Positions 33,636 through 43,900 of a stretch of 46,369 nt of DNA are shown here, in pieces. Source of the DNA: Alistipes sp. Its GTDB lineage: Bacteria > Bacteroidota > Bacteroidia > Bacteroidales > Rikenellaceae. The translations under genes were made by a program, and so were the position numbers. The DNA lies in NCBI GenBank assembly GCA_022511295.1, contig JAFLRT010000006.1:1-46369 (forward strand). The letters run 5' to 3'. The notes under the pieces were generated by a model. It worked only from the letters and a program-made list of their open reading frames with translations. It had not been told where the DNA came from and ran no database searches. Position 1 is the first letter of the stretch. Each line of letters begins with the position of its first letter.

Positions 33636-35411
33636 TTATTTATATATTGGGCCGTAGGTGGTGCAGGCTCTGTAATCTGCGCCCTCCTTGTCCATACCGA
33701 ATGCATTCCACGATGCAGGACGGAATATCTTGTCATCCTCGACATTGTGCATACATACGGGTATGCGCAGCATCGACGCCAGCGTAATCAAATCCTGACC
33801 TATATGACCGTAACTTATGGCACCGTGATTGGCTCCCCAGCAGTTCATCACCGAATATACATCCTTGAATGCGGGTTTGTCGCACAGGCGCGGTACAAAC
33901 CACGTCGTGGGCCATGTCGGGTCGGTACGCATATTGAGTTTCTCGTGTATTTCGGGGTCTATCTCCACCGTCCAGCCCTCGGCTATCTGAAGCACGGGGC
34001 CGAGACCCTTGACGAGGTTCAGACGCGACATCGTTACAGGCATACCGCCCTTCGAGAGGAAGTTCGACGAGAAGCCTCCGCCACGGAAGTAGTCGCGGTC
34101 GGCAGGATACCACGTTGTAGCCTTGAGACAGTTCTCGACATCCTCTGCCGTCATATTCCAAGGCTCCTTCATCACGGGATTGCCCTCGGCATCGACAGAC
34201 TGACCCGAACCGTCGAGCGTCGTGGCACCCGAGTTGATAAGGTGGATGATACCGTTGGATGCCAGACCCGTAAGTTCTTTGCCCGTAACGCGCTTCACAG
34301 CCTCGGGACTCCAGTATGTACGCACGTCGGAGAATATCTGCGCACGGTTGGTAAGCAGGTGGCCGAAGAGCATGGCCACACCGTTGCAGGCGTCGTTCTC
34401 GGTTGCAACGACGTATGCCTCGCGTATGCCGTTCCAGTCAAACGAGGTATTGAGCAGCGCCTCGGGATAGTCGCCGTTGGGATAGAAGTCCGTCCACTGA
34501 CGCTGACCCTGGAAACCGGCAGCAATGGCATTGTGGCCCAATGCCTCCTCCTTGAAGCCCATCTCGCGCAACTTGGGATTGCCCGTCATAAGGTCGCGCA
34601 TGATAATCATCATCTTGACAACGAACTCCCAGTCGGCATCTTTCTGCTCGCGTGTCTTGCGTTTCTCGGGACGGTTTTTGAAGTCGTCGCCCTCGTTGCA
34701 CTTGCAATGCTCGACTGTCCATGCCATAGCCTTGGCGTACTCCTCCTTGTCATAGATACCCTCCTCCATACGGCGGATAATCTCCGTAAGGTCTACCGAC
34801 TCGTTGCGCATACCCAGATACTCCTGGAAGAAGTCGGGATTGACAATCGAACCCGCGATACCCATCGACACACTGCCCATCGAGAGATAGGACTTGCCGC
34901 GCATGGTAGCCACAGCCTGTGCGGCGCGTGCGAAACGCAGAATCTTTTCGGCTACATCTGCTGGTATGGTGTTGTCATCCAAATCCTGTACATCGTGTCC
35001 GTAGATGCCGAATGCGGGCAGACCCTTCTGTGCATGACCTGCAAGCACCGCTGCAAGGTATACGGCACCCGGGCGCTCCGTACCGTTGAAACCCCATACG
35101 GCTTTGGGCCAGTGGGGGTTCATATCCATTGTCTCGGCGCCGTAGCACCAGCACGATGTTACAGTAATGGTCGAGCCTACGCCCTCGCGCTCGAACTTCT
35201 CGGCGCAGGCGGCACTCTCGGCCACACGTCCTATTGTTCCGTCGGCTATGACGCACTCGACAGGCGAGCCGTCGCCGTTGCGCAGGTTTTCGGATATGAG
35301 TTTCGCCACCGCACGGGCGAGATTCATAGTCTTCTCTTCGAGGCTCTCGCGTACACCCCCCTGACGACCGTCGATGGTGGGGCGTATACCAATTTTAGGA
35401 TATGTTTTCAT
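33636..35411 (-). CDS. fucI: L-fucose isomerase
   Basis: A 591-residue manganese-dependent ketol isomerase converting L-fucose to L-fuculose, the first step inside the cell. [18 protein letters not shown] opens the protein as in E. coli Fuc[21 protein letters not shown] and [13 protein letters not shown] hold the Glu, Asp and His metal ligands. Length matches the hexameric family. It is first in the five-gene fuc operon and divergent from the GH110 gene. A TAATTTTG -7 box lies 32 bp upstream. Confidence 0.97.
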   Translation of the reverse strand: MKTYPKIGIRPTIDGRQGGVRESLEEKTMNLARAVAKLISENLRNGDGSPVECVIADGTIGRVAESAACAEKFEREGVGSTITVTSCWCYGAETMDMNPHWPKAVWGFNGTERPGAVYLAAVLAGHAQKGLPAFGIYGHDVQDLDDNTIPADVAEKILRFARAAQAVATMRGKSYLSMGSVSMGIAGSIVNPDFFQEYLGMRNESVDLTEIIRRMEEGIYDKEEYAKAMAWTVEHCKCNEGDDFKNRPEKRKTREQKDADWEFVVKMMIIMRDLMTGNPKLREMGFKEEALGHNAIAAGFQGQRQWTDFYPNGDYPEALLNTSFDWNGIREAYVVATENDACNGVAMLFGHLLTNRAQIFSDVRTYWSPEAVKRVTGKELTGLASNGIIHLINSGATTLDGSGQSVDAEGNPVMKEPWNMTAEDVENCLKATTWYPADRDYFRGGGFSSNFLSKGGMPVTMSRLNLVKGLGPVLQIAEGWTVEIDPEIHEKLNMRTDPTWPTTWFVPRLCDKPAFKDVYSVMNCWGANHGAISYGHIGQDLITLASMLRIPVCMHNVEDDKIFRPASWNAFGMDKEGADYRACTTYGPIYK

Positions 35412-35442
35412 GTTTGCTCTTTGTTTTTGGTTGTTATTAGTG

Positions 35443-35523
35443 CAAAATTAAAAAAATTACCGATACAATACTCTCTCTTAAGGCATAAATTTACATCGTT
35501 GCTATGCCTTAATATTATTTTTG
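35443..35523. promoter_or_regulatory. Divergent fucI / GH110 promoter region with inverted repeat
   Basis: On the minus strand TAATTTTG (plus 35443-35450) serves fucI. On the plus strand TATTTTTG (35516-35523) serves the GH110 gene. Between them TTAAGGCATA (35478-35487) and TATGCCTTAA (35503-35512) are a perfect 10-bp inverted repeat with a 15-nt spacer. The right arm ends 3 bp before the GH110 -7 box, an operator-like position for a dimeric regulator controlling both operons. No regulator gene is adjacent. Confidence 0.55.
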
Positions 35524-35558
35524 TCTATCTTTATGGCGTAAAATTAGACCGAAAGCAA

Positions 35559-37370
35559 ATGTACCGCAAACTTACACTCTTTATGCTGCTCGTAATGGTC
35601 GCCATAAGCGCCGCAGCACGCCAACCGAAACGCACCAACGCCACATCAAAGAACGCCTGCAAATGTATGCACAGCGACACGCTCCGTGTATCGCAGTTCG
35701 GCATGAAGGCCGACTCCGGCGAAGATGCCGCCGAAGCATTGCAGCGCGCCCTTGCCGCCTGTCGCGAGCAGGGAGCGCGTGTGCTGGTCTTTGACAACGG
35801 ACGCTACGATATATACACAGAGCATGCGCCGCGACGCAGACGTTTTATATCCAACTCCACCTCCGAAACCGAATACGAATCGAAGGAGCATATCATTGCA
35901 CTGCTCATAGAGAATTTCGACGGACTGACAATCGAGGGCAACGGCGCGATGCTTATGCTTCACGGCAAACTCACGCCCGTAATGATGATTGACAGCCGCA
36001 ATATACGAATAAACAACCTCGGCATAGATTTCGAACGCCCTACAATGTCGGAGATGAAGGTTCTCTCGTCGGGCAACGGCGAGACTACCGTAGAGTTTCA
36101 TCCCGATTCGCGTTATGTTATCGAGGAGGGACTTCTGTCGCTTGTCGGCGACGACTGGGTTACGACCTATCCACACTGCATCGACTTCAACCCCGCAACA
36201 GAACGATGCGCATACAGCAACGGCTGGCAGGTACTCTCTTCATCCCGTGCGCGCGAACTCTCTCCGCGCATAGTGTCGTTCTCCACCCCCAATGACTTCT
36301 CGCTGCCCGAAGGACGCATCCTCACCGTGCGCGATATCATACGCGACCGTCTGGGCATTGTCATCGACGGCTGCAGCGACATTACGCTCGACGGCTGCAC
36401 CATACGCTATATGCAAGGCCCGGGCATAATATGCCAGAACACACGCAACCTCACGATGCTCAATATGTGCTGCGCCCCCGACCCCGACAGCGGACGTATA
36501 ATGGCTTCGTCGGCCGACTTTATGCACTTCTCGGGATGCAGCGGACGAATAACGGTTGCCGACTGCCGCTTCGAGGGCGCACATGACGACGGCATAAATG
36601 TTCACGGCACGCATCTCAAGGTTACGGAGCGTCTCGCCGACAACAGCGTGCAACTCAGATTTATGCACCACCAGACCTACGGCATCGACGCCTTCTCGGC
36701 AGGCGATACCGTTGCTGTGGTGAAAGGCGCCACGCTCGAGCGTACGATGTATGCCGTCGTTACGGATGTTGAGCGCACATCGGACCGCACGCTGACCTTA
36801 ACCCTCGACCGCACGCTGCCGCAGGATATCGCCGACGGCTTCTGCATCGAGAATATGACCCGTACACCCGAGGTCGAGATACGTCGCTGCTCATTTACGC
36901 ACACCAACACGCGCGGCATACTTATGACAACGCCCCGCAAGGTCGTTATCGCCGACTGCATCTTTCTGCACACGGGTATGAGTGCGATACTCGTTTCCGA
37001 CGATGCCGGCAGCTGGTTCGAATCGGGCGGCGTGTGCGATATGACAATCACGGGCAATACCATCATCGACTGCGGCTATGAGCGCGGCACGTCCCAAAAA
37101 GCCGTGATATCCATCTATCCCGAAGTGAAGGCCGCCGATGCGTCGAAGCCCGTACACCGCAATATTCGCATCGAGAACAACCGTTTCGTTACCTTCGGCA
37201 ACACAGTTCTCTATGCGCGTTCGACACAGGGACTTACATTCCGCAACAACACGATAGAGGTTGCATCGCGCGCTGCCGGCTATGAGAATATGGAGCCGAT
37301 TGTCCTCGAGGCCTGCACCGACACCGATATCTCGGACAACACCTTCACGGAACTGACCGAAGGGAAATAA
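35559..37370 (+). CDS. GH110 alpha-1,3-galactosidase (blood-group B type)
   Basis: A 603-residue exported right-handed beta-helix glycosidase. A signal peptide (LTLFMLLVMVAISAAA) precedes a catalytic domain with repeated strands. The HDDGINVHGTHL segment, with ERPTMSEM and CRFEGAHDD, matches GH110 enzymes from Bacteroides that remove terminal alpha-1,3-linked galactose from B antigens and related glycans. Length is as expected for GH110. The start is at 35559; the upstream open frame is antisense to fucI. It is divergent from the fuc operon: removing galactose exposes fucosylated H-type ends, so the two units make one glycan-use programme. Confidence 0.85.
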   Translation: MYRKLTLFMLLVMVAISAAARQPKRTNATSKNACKCMHSDTLRVSQFGMKADSGEDAAEALQRALAACREQGARVLVFDNGRYDIYTEHAPRRRRFISNSTSETEYESKEHIIALLIENFDGLTIEGNGAMLMLHGKLTPVMMIDSRNIRINNLGIDFERPTMSEMKVLSSGNGETTVEFHPDSRYVIEEGLLSLVGDDWVTTYPHCIDFNPATERCAYSNGWQVLSSSRARELSPRIVSFSTPNDFSLPEGRILTVRDIIRDRLGIVIDGCSDITLDGCTIRYMQGPGIICQNTRNLTMLNMCCAPDPDSGRIMASSADFMHFSGCSGRITVADCRFEGAHDDGINVHGTHLKVTERLADNSVQLRFMHHQTYGIDAFSAGDTVAVVKGATLERTMYAVVTDVERTSDRTLTLTLDRTLPQDIADGFCIENMTRTPEVEIRRCSFTHTNTRGILMTTPRKVVIADCIFLHTGMSAILVSDDAGSWFESGGVCDMTITGNTIIDCGYERGTSQKAVISIYPEVKAADASKPVHRNIRIENNRFVTFGNTVLYARSTQGLTFRNNTIEVASRAAGYENMEPIVLEACTDTDISDNTFTELTEGK

Positions 37371-37410
37371 CAGACCCGAAAATAAACGATAAAAAGTAGT
37401 CGTTTGCCAT

Positions 37411-37461
37411 ATCTGTCTCGCTGTTTCATTTCGATTTATGAAGTGAAGCAACGAGACAGAT
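37411..37461 (+). terminator. Large hairpin after the GH110 gene
   Basis: ATCTGTCTCG (37411-37420) pairs with CGAGACAGAT (37452-37461), and the stem continues after one mismatch with TGTTTC against GAAGCA. A T-rich TTGTTTT follows. It lies 40 bp after the GH110 stop codon and is a plausible terminator. The next ~100 bp hold two more palindromes (GCATTGC-ttc-GCAATGC at 37474-37490 and GCGGAG/CTCCGC at 37516-37540), and no gene. Confidence 0.6.
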
Positions 37462-37584
37462 TGTTTTGCAATCTATGCATTGCTTCGCAATGCGCGCGCC
37501 GAAGCCTCCCACTGCGGAGACGCGCTACGCTGCCTCCGCATTCTGCGTCGCTTAACAAAAAACTCATTTTACCGGAAAACTTTT

Positions 37585-37616
37585 TTTGTTTTTTAAGTTT
37601 TTTTGCTCTATCTTTG
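37585..37616 (+). promoter_or_regulatory. Promoter of the tetR-RND efflux operon
   Basis: TTTG (37585-37588), 20 bp, then TATCTTTG (37609-37616): a perfect Bacteroidetes promoter. Transcription should begin near 37622, leaving a ~235-nt leader that carries the 46-bp tandem repeats before the TetR start at 37859. Confidence 0.7.
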
Positions 37617-37711
37617 CACCGTTTTGCAAGCAGACAGACCTTAAATCGTGCCGCCGCAGGGAGAGAGTATCGGTTATGGCAACATAATAATCGGTATCTT
37701 CACGTGTGTTG

Positions 37712-37825
37712 GCGTGTCGGGTCGCAGCAGCAGAGTAATCTGTACCTGCCACAGGGTGCGTGTCAGGTCGGAGCAGCAGAGTAATCTGTATCTGCCACAT
37801 GGTGCGCGTCAGGTCGGAGCAGCAG
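37712..37825 (+). repeat. 46-bp tandem repeats in the tetR leader
   Basis: Full units at 37720-37765 and 37766-37811 differ at a few bases (GGTCG(C/G)AGCAGCAGAG at the start); a partial third copy runs to 37825, and the last 8 bases of a preceding unit are visible from 37712. The repeats sit inside the predicted untranslated leader, ~30 bp before the start codon. They may be operator copies for the TetR protein or RNA structure; they are directly abutting, so not CRISPR. Confidence 0.88.
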
Positions 37826-37858
37826 GTTGGGGAACAAGTTAGGAGTAAAAAGCAGACT

Positions 37859-38548
37859 ATGATACAACGCGACTACATTATCGGCAAGGCTATGTCCATG
37901 TTCGTGCGTCAAGGTATAAAAGCCGTGCGCATGGACGATATAGCGCAAGAGTTGGGCGTGTCGAAACGTACTCTCTACGAGATGTTCGGCGACAAAGAGG
38001 AGTTGCTGTACCTCTGTCTCGAACGTTACACATCGCTCCTCAACGACCATATAGCGCAGACGGGTGCCGACGCAGACAACTGTCTTGAAGCAATACTTAC
38101 CGAACTGTTCGAGATGACGCGCTACTCCGAGACCAACCACCGCATAATGGGTAACCTGCAAAAGTTCTACCCTACGGTACACGAACGGCTGCGAAGCGAG
38201 GTGGGACGTCGTGATACCGAGCGGTTCAAAAACGCCATACAGACCTGCGTCAAGCAGGGACTGCTCGACGAAAAGGTCAATATCGACTTCGCCCTTACGA
38301 TGCTCTACTATATGGCGCGGGGCGTGGTTACGCGCAAAGAGTTGATTCTGCCCGAAGGCATATCGGTACGCGAGGCGTTTTTCGGTGTGGTATTGATGTT
38401 CTTTCGCGGCATATCGACCTCCGAGGGTATGCGTATAATAGACGACTTCCACAAGAGCGAGAGATTTACGGCATGCACCGACAACAAAACTGCCGACTCC
38501 TTGCTCGACGACATAATCAAACAGGATATTTATAATAATAAGGTATAA
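37859..38548 (+). CDS. TetR/AcrR family transcriptional regulator
   Basis: A 229-residue repressor-type regulator. The N-terminal helix-turn-helix is clear: IGKAMSMFVRQGIKAVRMDD then IAQELGVSKRTLYEMFGDKE. The C-terminal ligand domain (~70-200) is helical and typical of AcrR-like multidrug sensors. It directly precedes the RND efflux genes (tolC-like gene 4 bp later), so it likely autoregulates the whole operon. The start at 37859 (MIQRDYIIG) places the HTH at the usual distance from the N-terminus; an in-frame ATG at 37760 lies inside the tandem repeats. Confidence 0.93.
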   Translation: MIQRDYIIGKAMSMFVRQGIKAVRMDDIAQELGVSKRTLYEMFGDKEELLYLCLERYTSLLNDHIAQTGADADNCLEAILTELFEMTRYSETNHRIMGNLQKFYPTVHERLRSEVGRRDTERFKNAIQTCVKQGLLDEKVNIDFALTMLYYMARGVVTRKELILPEGISVREAFFGVVLMFFRGISTSEGMRIIDDFHKSERFTACTDNKTADSLLDDIIKQDIYNNKV

Positions 38549-38552
38549 ACAC

Positions 38553-39896
38553 ATGAAAAAAATCGTTTTATTGGCGGCATCGCTGCTGTGCGCATGGAGT
38601 GTTACGGCGCAGGAGCAGGAGCAGAGCGGCACTTTGGTACTGTCGCTCGAGCAGGCCATAGAGATTGCACTCAGCGAAAGCCCGACAATCAAAATCGCAG
38701 ACCAGGAGGTGGAGATTAAGCGTTACGCAAAGCAGGGTACATACGCCAGCCTCTATCCGCAAATCGACGCTACGGCATCCTATCAGCGCGTAATCGAGAA
38801 ACAGACCATGAGTATGGATTTCGGCGGTCAGACCAACACCATCAAGGTGGGTTCGGACAACTCCTTCAACGGAGGTATCACAGCCGTAATGCCCATAATA
38901 AGCGCCCAGTTGTGGTCGAGTCTCAAGGTATCGGCTCTCGATGTGGAACTGGCTGTCGAAAAGGCCCGTTCGTCGCGTCTGGATATGATTGAGCAGGTAA
39001 CGCAGGCATACTACACCGTCCTGCTGGCCAAGGAGTCGCTGTCGGTATACAAACGCGTATACGACAACGCCGTAGAAAACAATAAAAATATCAAAAAACG
39101 TTACGAGGTAGGCTCCGTATCGGAATTCGACCTCATATCGTCGAATGTATCGGTGCAGAACGCCGAGCCTAATGTCTTTGCAGCCGAAAACAGCGTTACG
39201 CTTACCCTGTGGCAACTCAAGGCGCTCTTGGGATTGGACCTCAACCGCAATATCGATGTATCGGGTTCTCTCACGGACTACGAAGCGGCAATGGCAAGCG
39301 CTTACGATATGACGGGTCTCGACCTGCAAAACAACTCGACACTCAAACAACTCGACCTTCAGGAGCAGCAACTCGACCAGGCTATTAAGATAACCAAGAT
39401 GGCCAATGTCCCCACGCTGGCAATAAATGCGGCCTATCTCTACACGGCACTCGGCAACGACGGCAAGTTCTTCCGCAAGGAGGCGTGGAATCCATACGCC
39501 TATGCCGGTCTGTCGCTCAACATACCCATCTTCGCCGGCAACTCCAGGCGTGTATCTACACGTCAGGCGCGTCTCAACCTCTCGTCGCTTCAACTTCAGC
39601 GCGAGAATGTAGAGCGTCAGTTGAAGGTAGCCGTGATACAGAACCTCAACACGATGGATACCAGCGCACGTCAGTACGGTTCGTCGGCGGCAACCGTCGC
39701 GCAGGCGCAGCGAGGTTACGAGATAGCGGTAAAACGCTATGAGGTGGGAAGCGGAACGCTGGTCGAGGTGGATAACTCGCAACTCGGACTCACGCAGGCG
39801 GAACTGAGCCGCAACCAGGCCATATACAACTTCCTCACGGCAAAGGTGGCCCTCGACAAACTGCTCGGCGAGAGCGGTATTGCCGACTACGAATAG
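38553..39896 (+). CDS. TolC-family outer-membrane efflux protein
   Basis: A 447-residue exported protein with a signal peptide (LLAASLLCAWSVTA, cleaved before QEQ). Two related halves are rich in long amphipathic helices; LSLEQAIEIALSESPTIKIA opens the first and VGSGTLVEVDNSQLGLTQAE lies in the second, both characteristic of outer-membrane efflux factors. It would form the trimeric outer-membrane channel for the adaptor and RND pump encoded immediately downstream. Start 4 bp after tetR. Confidence 0.94.
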   Translation: MKKIVLLAASLLCAWSVTAQEQEQSGTLVLSLEQAIEIALSESPTIKIADQEVEIKRYAKQGTYASLYPQIDATASYQRVIEKQTMSMDFGGQTNTIKVGSDNSFNGGITAVMPIISAQLWSSLKVSALDVELAVEKARSSRLDMIEQVTQAYYTVLLAKESLSVYKRVYDNAVENNKNIKKRYEVGSVSEFDLISSNVSVQNAEPNVFAAENSVTLTLWQLKALLGLDLNRNIDVSGSLTDYEAAMASAYDMTGLDLQNNSTLKQLDLQEQQLDQAIKITKMANVPTLAINAAYLYTALGNDGKFFRKEAWNPYAYAGLSLNIPIFAGNSRRVSTRQARLNLSSLQLQRENVERQLKVAVIQNLNTMDTSARQYGSSAATVAQAQRGYEIAVKRYEVGSGTLVEVDNSQLGLTQAELSRNQAIYNFLTAKVALDKLLGESGIADYE

Positions 39897-39942
39897 CACA
39901 GAGACAGAAATGTATGAATAAAATAAAAAAGATATAGAAAGT

Positions 39943-40971
39943 ATGAAATTCAGATTTGTAAAATCGCTACTGTTAGTTGGTGCGATATTCGGAGCCGCCT
40001 GCTCCGGAGAGAAGAAAGAGGCGAAGCAGGTTAATGAGGAGCAGCAGCAGGAGTTGCCTAAGGTAACCGTTACCGAGGTCTCGCGTCAGATGGTAACGCA
40101 GCAGACCTCATTCACCGGAACGGTGGAGGCAGAGGTGGTGAACAACATATCGCCGCAGCAGCCGCGACGCATCAATCAGTTGCTGGTGGATGTGGGCGAC
40201 CACGTAACCAAGGGTCAGACACTTGTCAAACTCGACGAGTCGGCTTTGGTGCAGGCCAAGGCGCAACTCGACAACTATAAAATGGAGTACGACCGTGCAA
40301 AGGAACTGTATGAGTTCGGCGGAGCATCGCGCTCGGAGTATGATGCACGCAAAATGGCATACGAAGTTGCACAGACGACCTATGACAACCTGCTCGAGAA
40401 TACTACCCTGACAAGCCCCGTAGCGGGCGTAGTCTCGGCACGCAACTATGACAACGGCGATATGACGGGAGGTCTTCCGGTATTTGTCGTTATGCAGATA
40501 AAGCCCGTAAAGATTTTTATCAATGTATCCGAGAGCCTCTATTCGACCGTAAAGAAAGGTATGCCCGTATACGTAACGCTCGACTCTTACGGCGACGAGG
40601 TGTTCGAAGGTAAGATAGTACGTATCTACCCCACCATAGACAACGCCACGCGCACCTTCCGTGCCGAAGTGTCGCTGCCCAACAACGACGAACGCATACG
40701 TCCCGGAATGTTCGCGCGCGTAACGCTCCCTCACGGAGAGGCCGAACATGTTGTCGTGCCTGATGTCGCCGTGCAGAAACTCACAGGTTCGGGCGACCGC
40801 TATGTATGGATTTACAACGACGGGGACGGTACTGTCAGCTACTCGAAAATCGAGGTCGGTCGCCGTCTGGACAACCGGTTCGAGATTCTGTCGGGCGTAG
40901 AAGATGGCGCCAAGGTGGTAATCACGGGCCAGAATACTCTCACAAACGGCGCCAAAGTAGAACTTAATTAG
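39943..40971 (+). CDS. RND efflux periplasmic adaptor lipoprotein (AcrA/MFP type)
   Basis: A 342-residue lipoprotein with the lipobox GAAC (Cys20). FTGTVEAEVVNNISPQQPRRI begins the membrane-fusion core; the lipoyl-like region VDVGDHVTKGQTLVKLD is followed by a short helical hairpin (QAKAQLDNYKMEYDRAKEL), and TLTSPVAGVVSARNYDNGD and the beta-barrel domain follow. It links the inner-membrane pump to the TolC-like channel. Gap of 46 bp after the tolC-like gene and 12 bp before the pump gene. Confidence 0.95.
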   Translation: MKFRFVKSLLLVGAIFGAACSGEKKEAKQVNEEQQQELPKVTVTEVSRQMVTQQTSFTGTVEAEVVNNISPQQPRRINQLLVDVGDHVTKGQTLVKLDESALVQAKAQLDNYKMEYDRAKELYEFGGASRSEYDARKMAYEVAQTTYDNLLENTTLTSPVAGVVSARNYDNGDMTGGLPVFVVMQIKPVKIFINVSESLYSTVKKGMPVYVTLDSYGDEVFEGKIVRIYPTIDNATRTFRAEVSLPNNDERIRPGMFARVTLPHGEAEHVVVPDVAVQKLTGSGDRYVWIYNDGDGTVSYSKIEVGRRLDNRFEILSGVEDGAKVVITGQNTLTNGAKVELN

Positions 40972-40983
40972 TAGCAGACAACA

Positions 40984-43900
40984 ATGAATATATATAAATC
41001 AGCTGTCAAAAATCCGATAACGACGATACTGGTATTCTTTGCCATCGCCATTTTCGGAGTATTCTCGCTGCTGAGGATGCCCATCGACCTGCTGCCGCAT
41101 ATCGATACCACGCAGATTATGGTCATCACAGCCTATCCGGGTGCGAGCGCGGTCGATATCGAGGAGAATGTTACCAAACCTATGGAGAACACCCTCAACG
41201 GTGTGGACAACCTCAAGCATATCACCTCGCGCTCCAAGGAGAATATATCAATCGTAACGCTTGAGTTCGAGTACGGTACCGATGTCGAGGTGGCTACCGC
41301 CAACATCCGCGACAAACTCGATATGGTCTCAAACGCCCTGCCGGATGAAGTGAACACACCTATCATCTTCAAGTTCGGTACGGATGATATCCCCATTATG
41401 CTTATGTCCGTCAAGGCCAACGAGAGTTGGAGCGGACTCTACAAGATTATCGACGACCGCGTATCGACACCTCTCGCACGTGTGAGCGGCGTGGGTACCG
41501 TCTCGGTGGCCGGTATTCCCGAGCGTCAGATACAAATCTACTGCGACCCGTACAAACTCGAGGCCTACGGCATGACTATCGAAGGCATCGCCCAGACCAT
41601 AGCGGCCGAGAACCGCTCTATGCCCGCAGGTACGATGGATGTCGGCTCGAACACCTACTCCATACGTGTAGACCAGGAGTTCGACGACGCTGATGAGATG
41701 CTTAACATCGTTGTCGGCAGCCGAGGCGGCGCAAATGTCTATCTGCGCGACGTGGCAACGGTAACCGATACGCAGGAAGAACGCACGCAGGAGAGTTTTA
41801 ACAACGGCGAGCGAAGCGGTATCCTTGTCATACAGAAGCAGACGGGCGCCAACTCGGTGGATATTGCCAACAAGGTGCGTGCAGAACTTGACAAGATACG
41901 TCCCACGCTCCCGTCGGATGTGCGTATAGAGCCGTTCATCGACACCTCGGAGAATATTATCGACACGGCCAACTCGCTTATAGAGACAATCCTTACGACC
42001 TTTATCGTGGTGATGATTGTGGTGATGCTGTCGCTGGGACGCTGGAGAGCAACCGTAATCATCGTTCTGACGATACCCATATCGCTGCTCTCGGCACTTA
42101 TATACCTGCTGGCGACGGGCGACTCGCTCAACATTATAACCATGAGTTCGCTATCTATCGCTATCGGTATGGTTGTCGACAACGCCATCGTGGTCCTCGA
42201 GAATATCACTTCGCACATAGACCGAGGCGAGAGACCCAGGCAGGCGGCCATATTCGCTACAAAGGAGGTGGGTGTCTCGGTTATCGCCTCGACGCTCACG
42301 ACCGTTGCCGTATTCCTGCCGCTGACGATGATTACGGGTATGGCCGGCGTGCTGTTCAAGCCTATGGGATGGATGGTAACCATAACGCTTGCGGTATCTA
42401 CCGCAGCCGCACTGACCTTCACGCCCGTACTCTGCTCGCTGATGATGAAACTCAACCCAAAGAAGTCGCCGCTGCAAAAGTATGTGGATATGGGCTTCAA
42501 CTGGCTTAACAAGGTCTACGGCGGAATGCTGAACTGGACAATACACCACCGCAAGACGACAATATTCAGCGCAGTGATTATCTTCGTTGCAGTGATTGTG
42601 GGTGTGGGTATGAATATAAAGACAGAGTTCTTCCCCACGCAGGATAATGCCCGTATCGGAATAGATATAAAGTTGCCGGTAGGTACGCGTCAGGAGATTA
42701 CGCGCGACCTCGCGCTGCGCATCGTCGAGCAGTTCCGCCGCGACTATCCCGAGATTCTCACCATGAGCGTAAACGAGGGTGTGGCCGATACGGATAACGC
42801 CTTCCAGTCGATGCAGGACAACGGCACACACATGATAACCAGCAATATACGCCTCACGAAGAAGACCGAACGCGACCGCTCGCTGCGACAGATTGCCGAC
42901 CTTATGCGTGAAGACCTTCGGACAAAATATCCCGAGATACGCACCTTTGAGGTTAAGGAGACGGGACAGAAGGGCGGTGCCGGAGGACAGTCGTCGGTAG
43001 ACGTGGAACTTTACGGCTACGACTTCGCCGAGACAGACCGTATGGCCGATGCCATTCGTGAGATGATGCTCGGCATCGACGGCTGTACGGAGGTAACCAT
43101 CTCGCGAGATGAGTATACGCCGGAATATCAGGTTGTTTTCGACCGCGAGAAACTCGCCATGAACGGACTTAATGTATCTACGGCGGCCACGTTCCTTCGC
43201 AATCGCATCAACGGCTCAGTCGCTTCGTATTACCGCGAGGACGGTGAGGAGTACGATATTCTCGTGCGCTACGCCAAGGAGTTCCGTGAATCGGTCGAGG
43301 ATATCGAGAACATAACCCTCTACAACTCGACCGGCGGTGCCATAAAGGTACGCGACGTGGGCAAAGTTATAGAGACCTATACGCCGCCGACCATCGAGCG
43401 CAAAGACCGTTCGCGTTATGTGAAGATTTCGGGTTCGGTGGGACACGGATACGCCATGTCCGACATTGTAAATGCCACTGTCGAAGGACTTAACAAAATG
43501 GAGTTTCCGGCAGGCATATCGTGGAAACTCGGCGGCTCATATGAAGACCAGCAGGATACCTTCAAAGACCTTATAACGCTTATGGCGCTGATGATAATCC
43601 TCGTCTTCGTGATTATGGCGTCGCAGTTCGAGTCGCTCTCCTATCCGTTTGTGATTATGTTCTCGCTGCCGTTCGCCCTGGTGGGTGTATTCATCGGTCT
43701 GTGGATTACGGGTACGCCTATGGGTGTGATGAGCATGCTCGGTATACTGATGCTTATCGGTATCGTGGTGAACAACGGTATCGTGCTTGTGGACTACACG
43801 AGGTTGTGTATCTCCCGCGAGATGCCGGTTTACGATGCTGTCGTTACCGCCGGACGCTCACGTCTGCGACCGATACTCATGACAACGCTCACCACCGTTA

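Noticed and set aside
33414..35558. A 1318-codon open frame running from 33414 into the GH110 gene
   Set aside because: The first 715 codons are antisense to fucA and fucI, which are clear genes. The GH110 protein begins with a signal peptide at 35559.
37712..37825. 46-bp repeats as a CRISPR array
   Set aside because: The units abut without spacers, there are fewer than three copies and no cas genes.
37371..37858. A tRNA or attachment site in the gap after GH110
   Set aside because: Palindromes and tandem repeats were found, but no cloverleaf, no CCA-type end and no integrase nearby.
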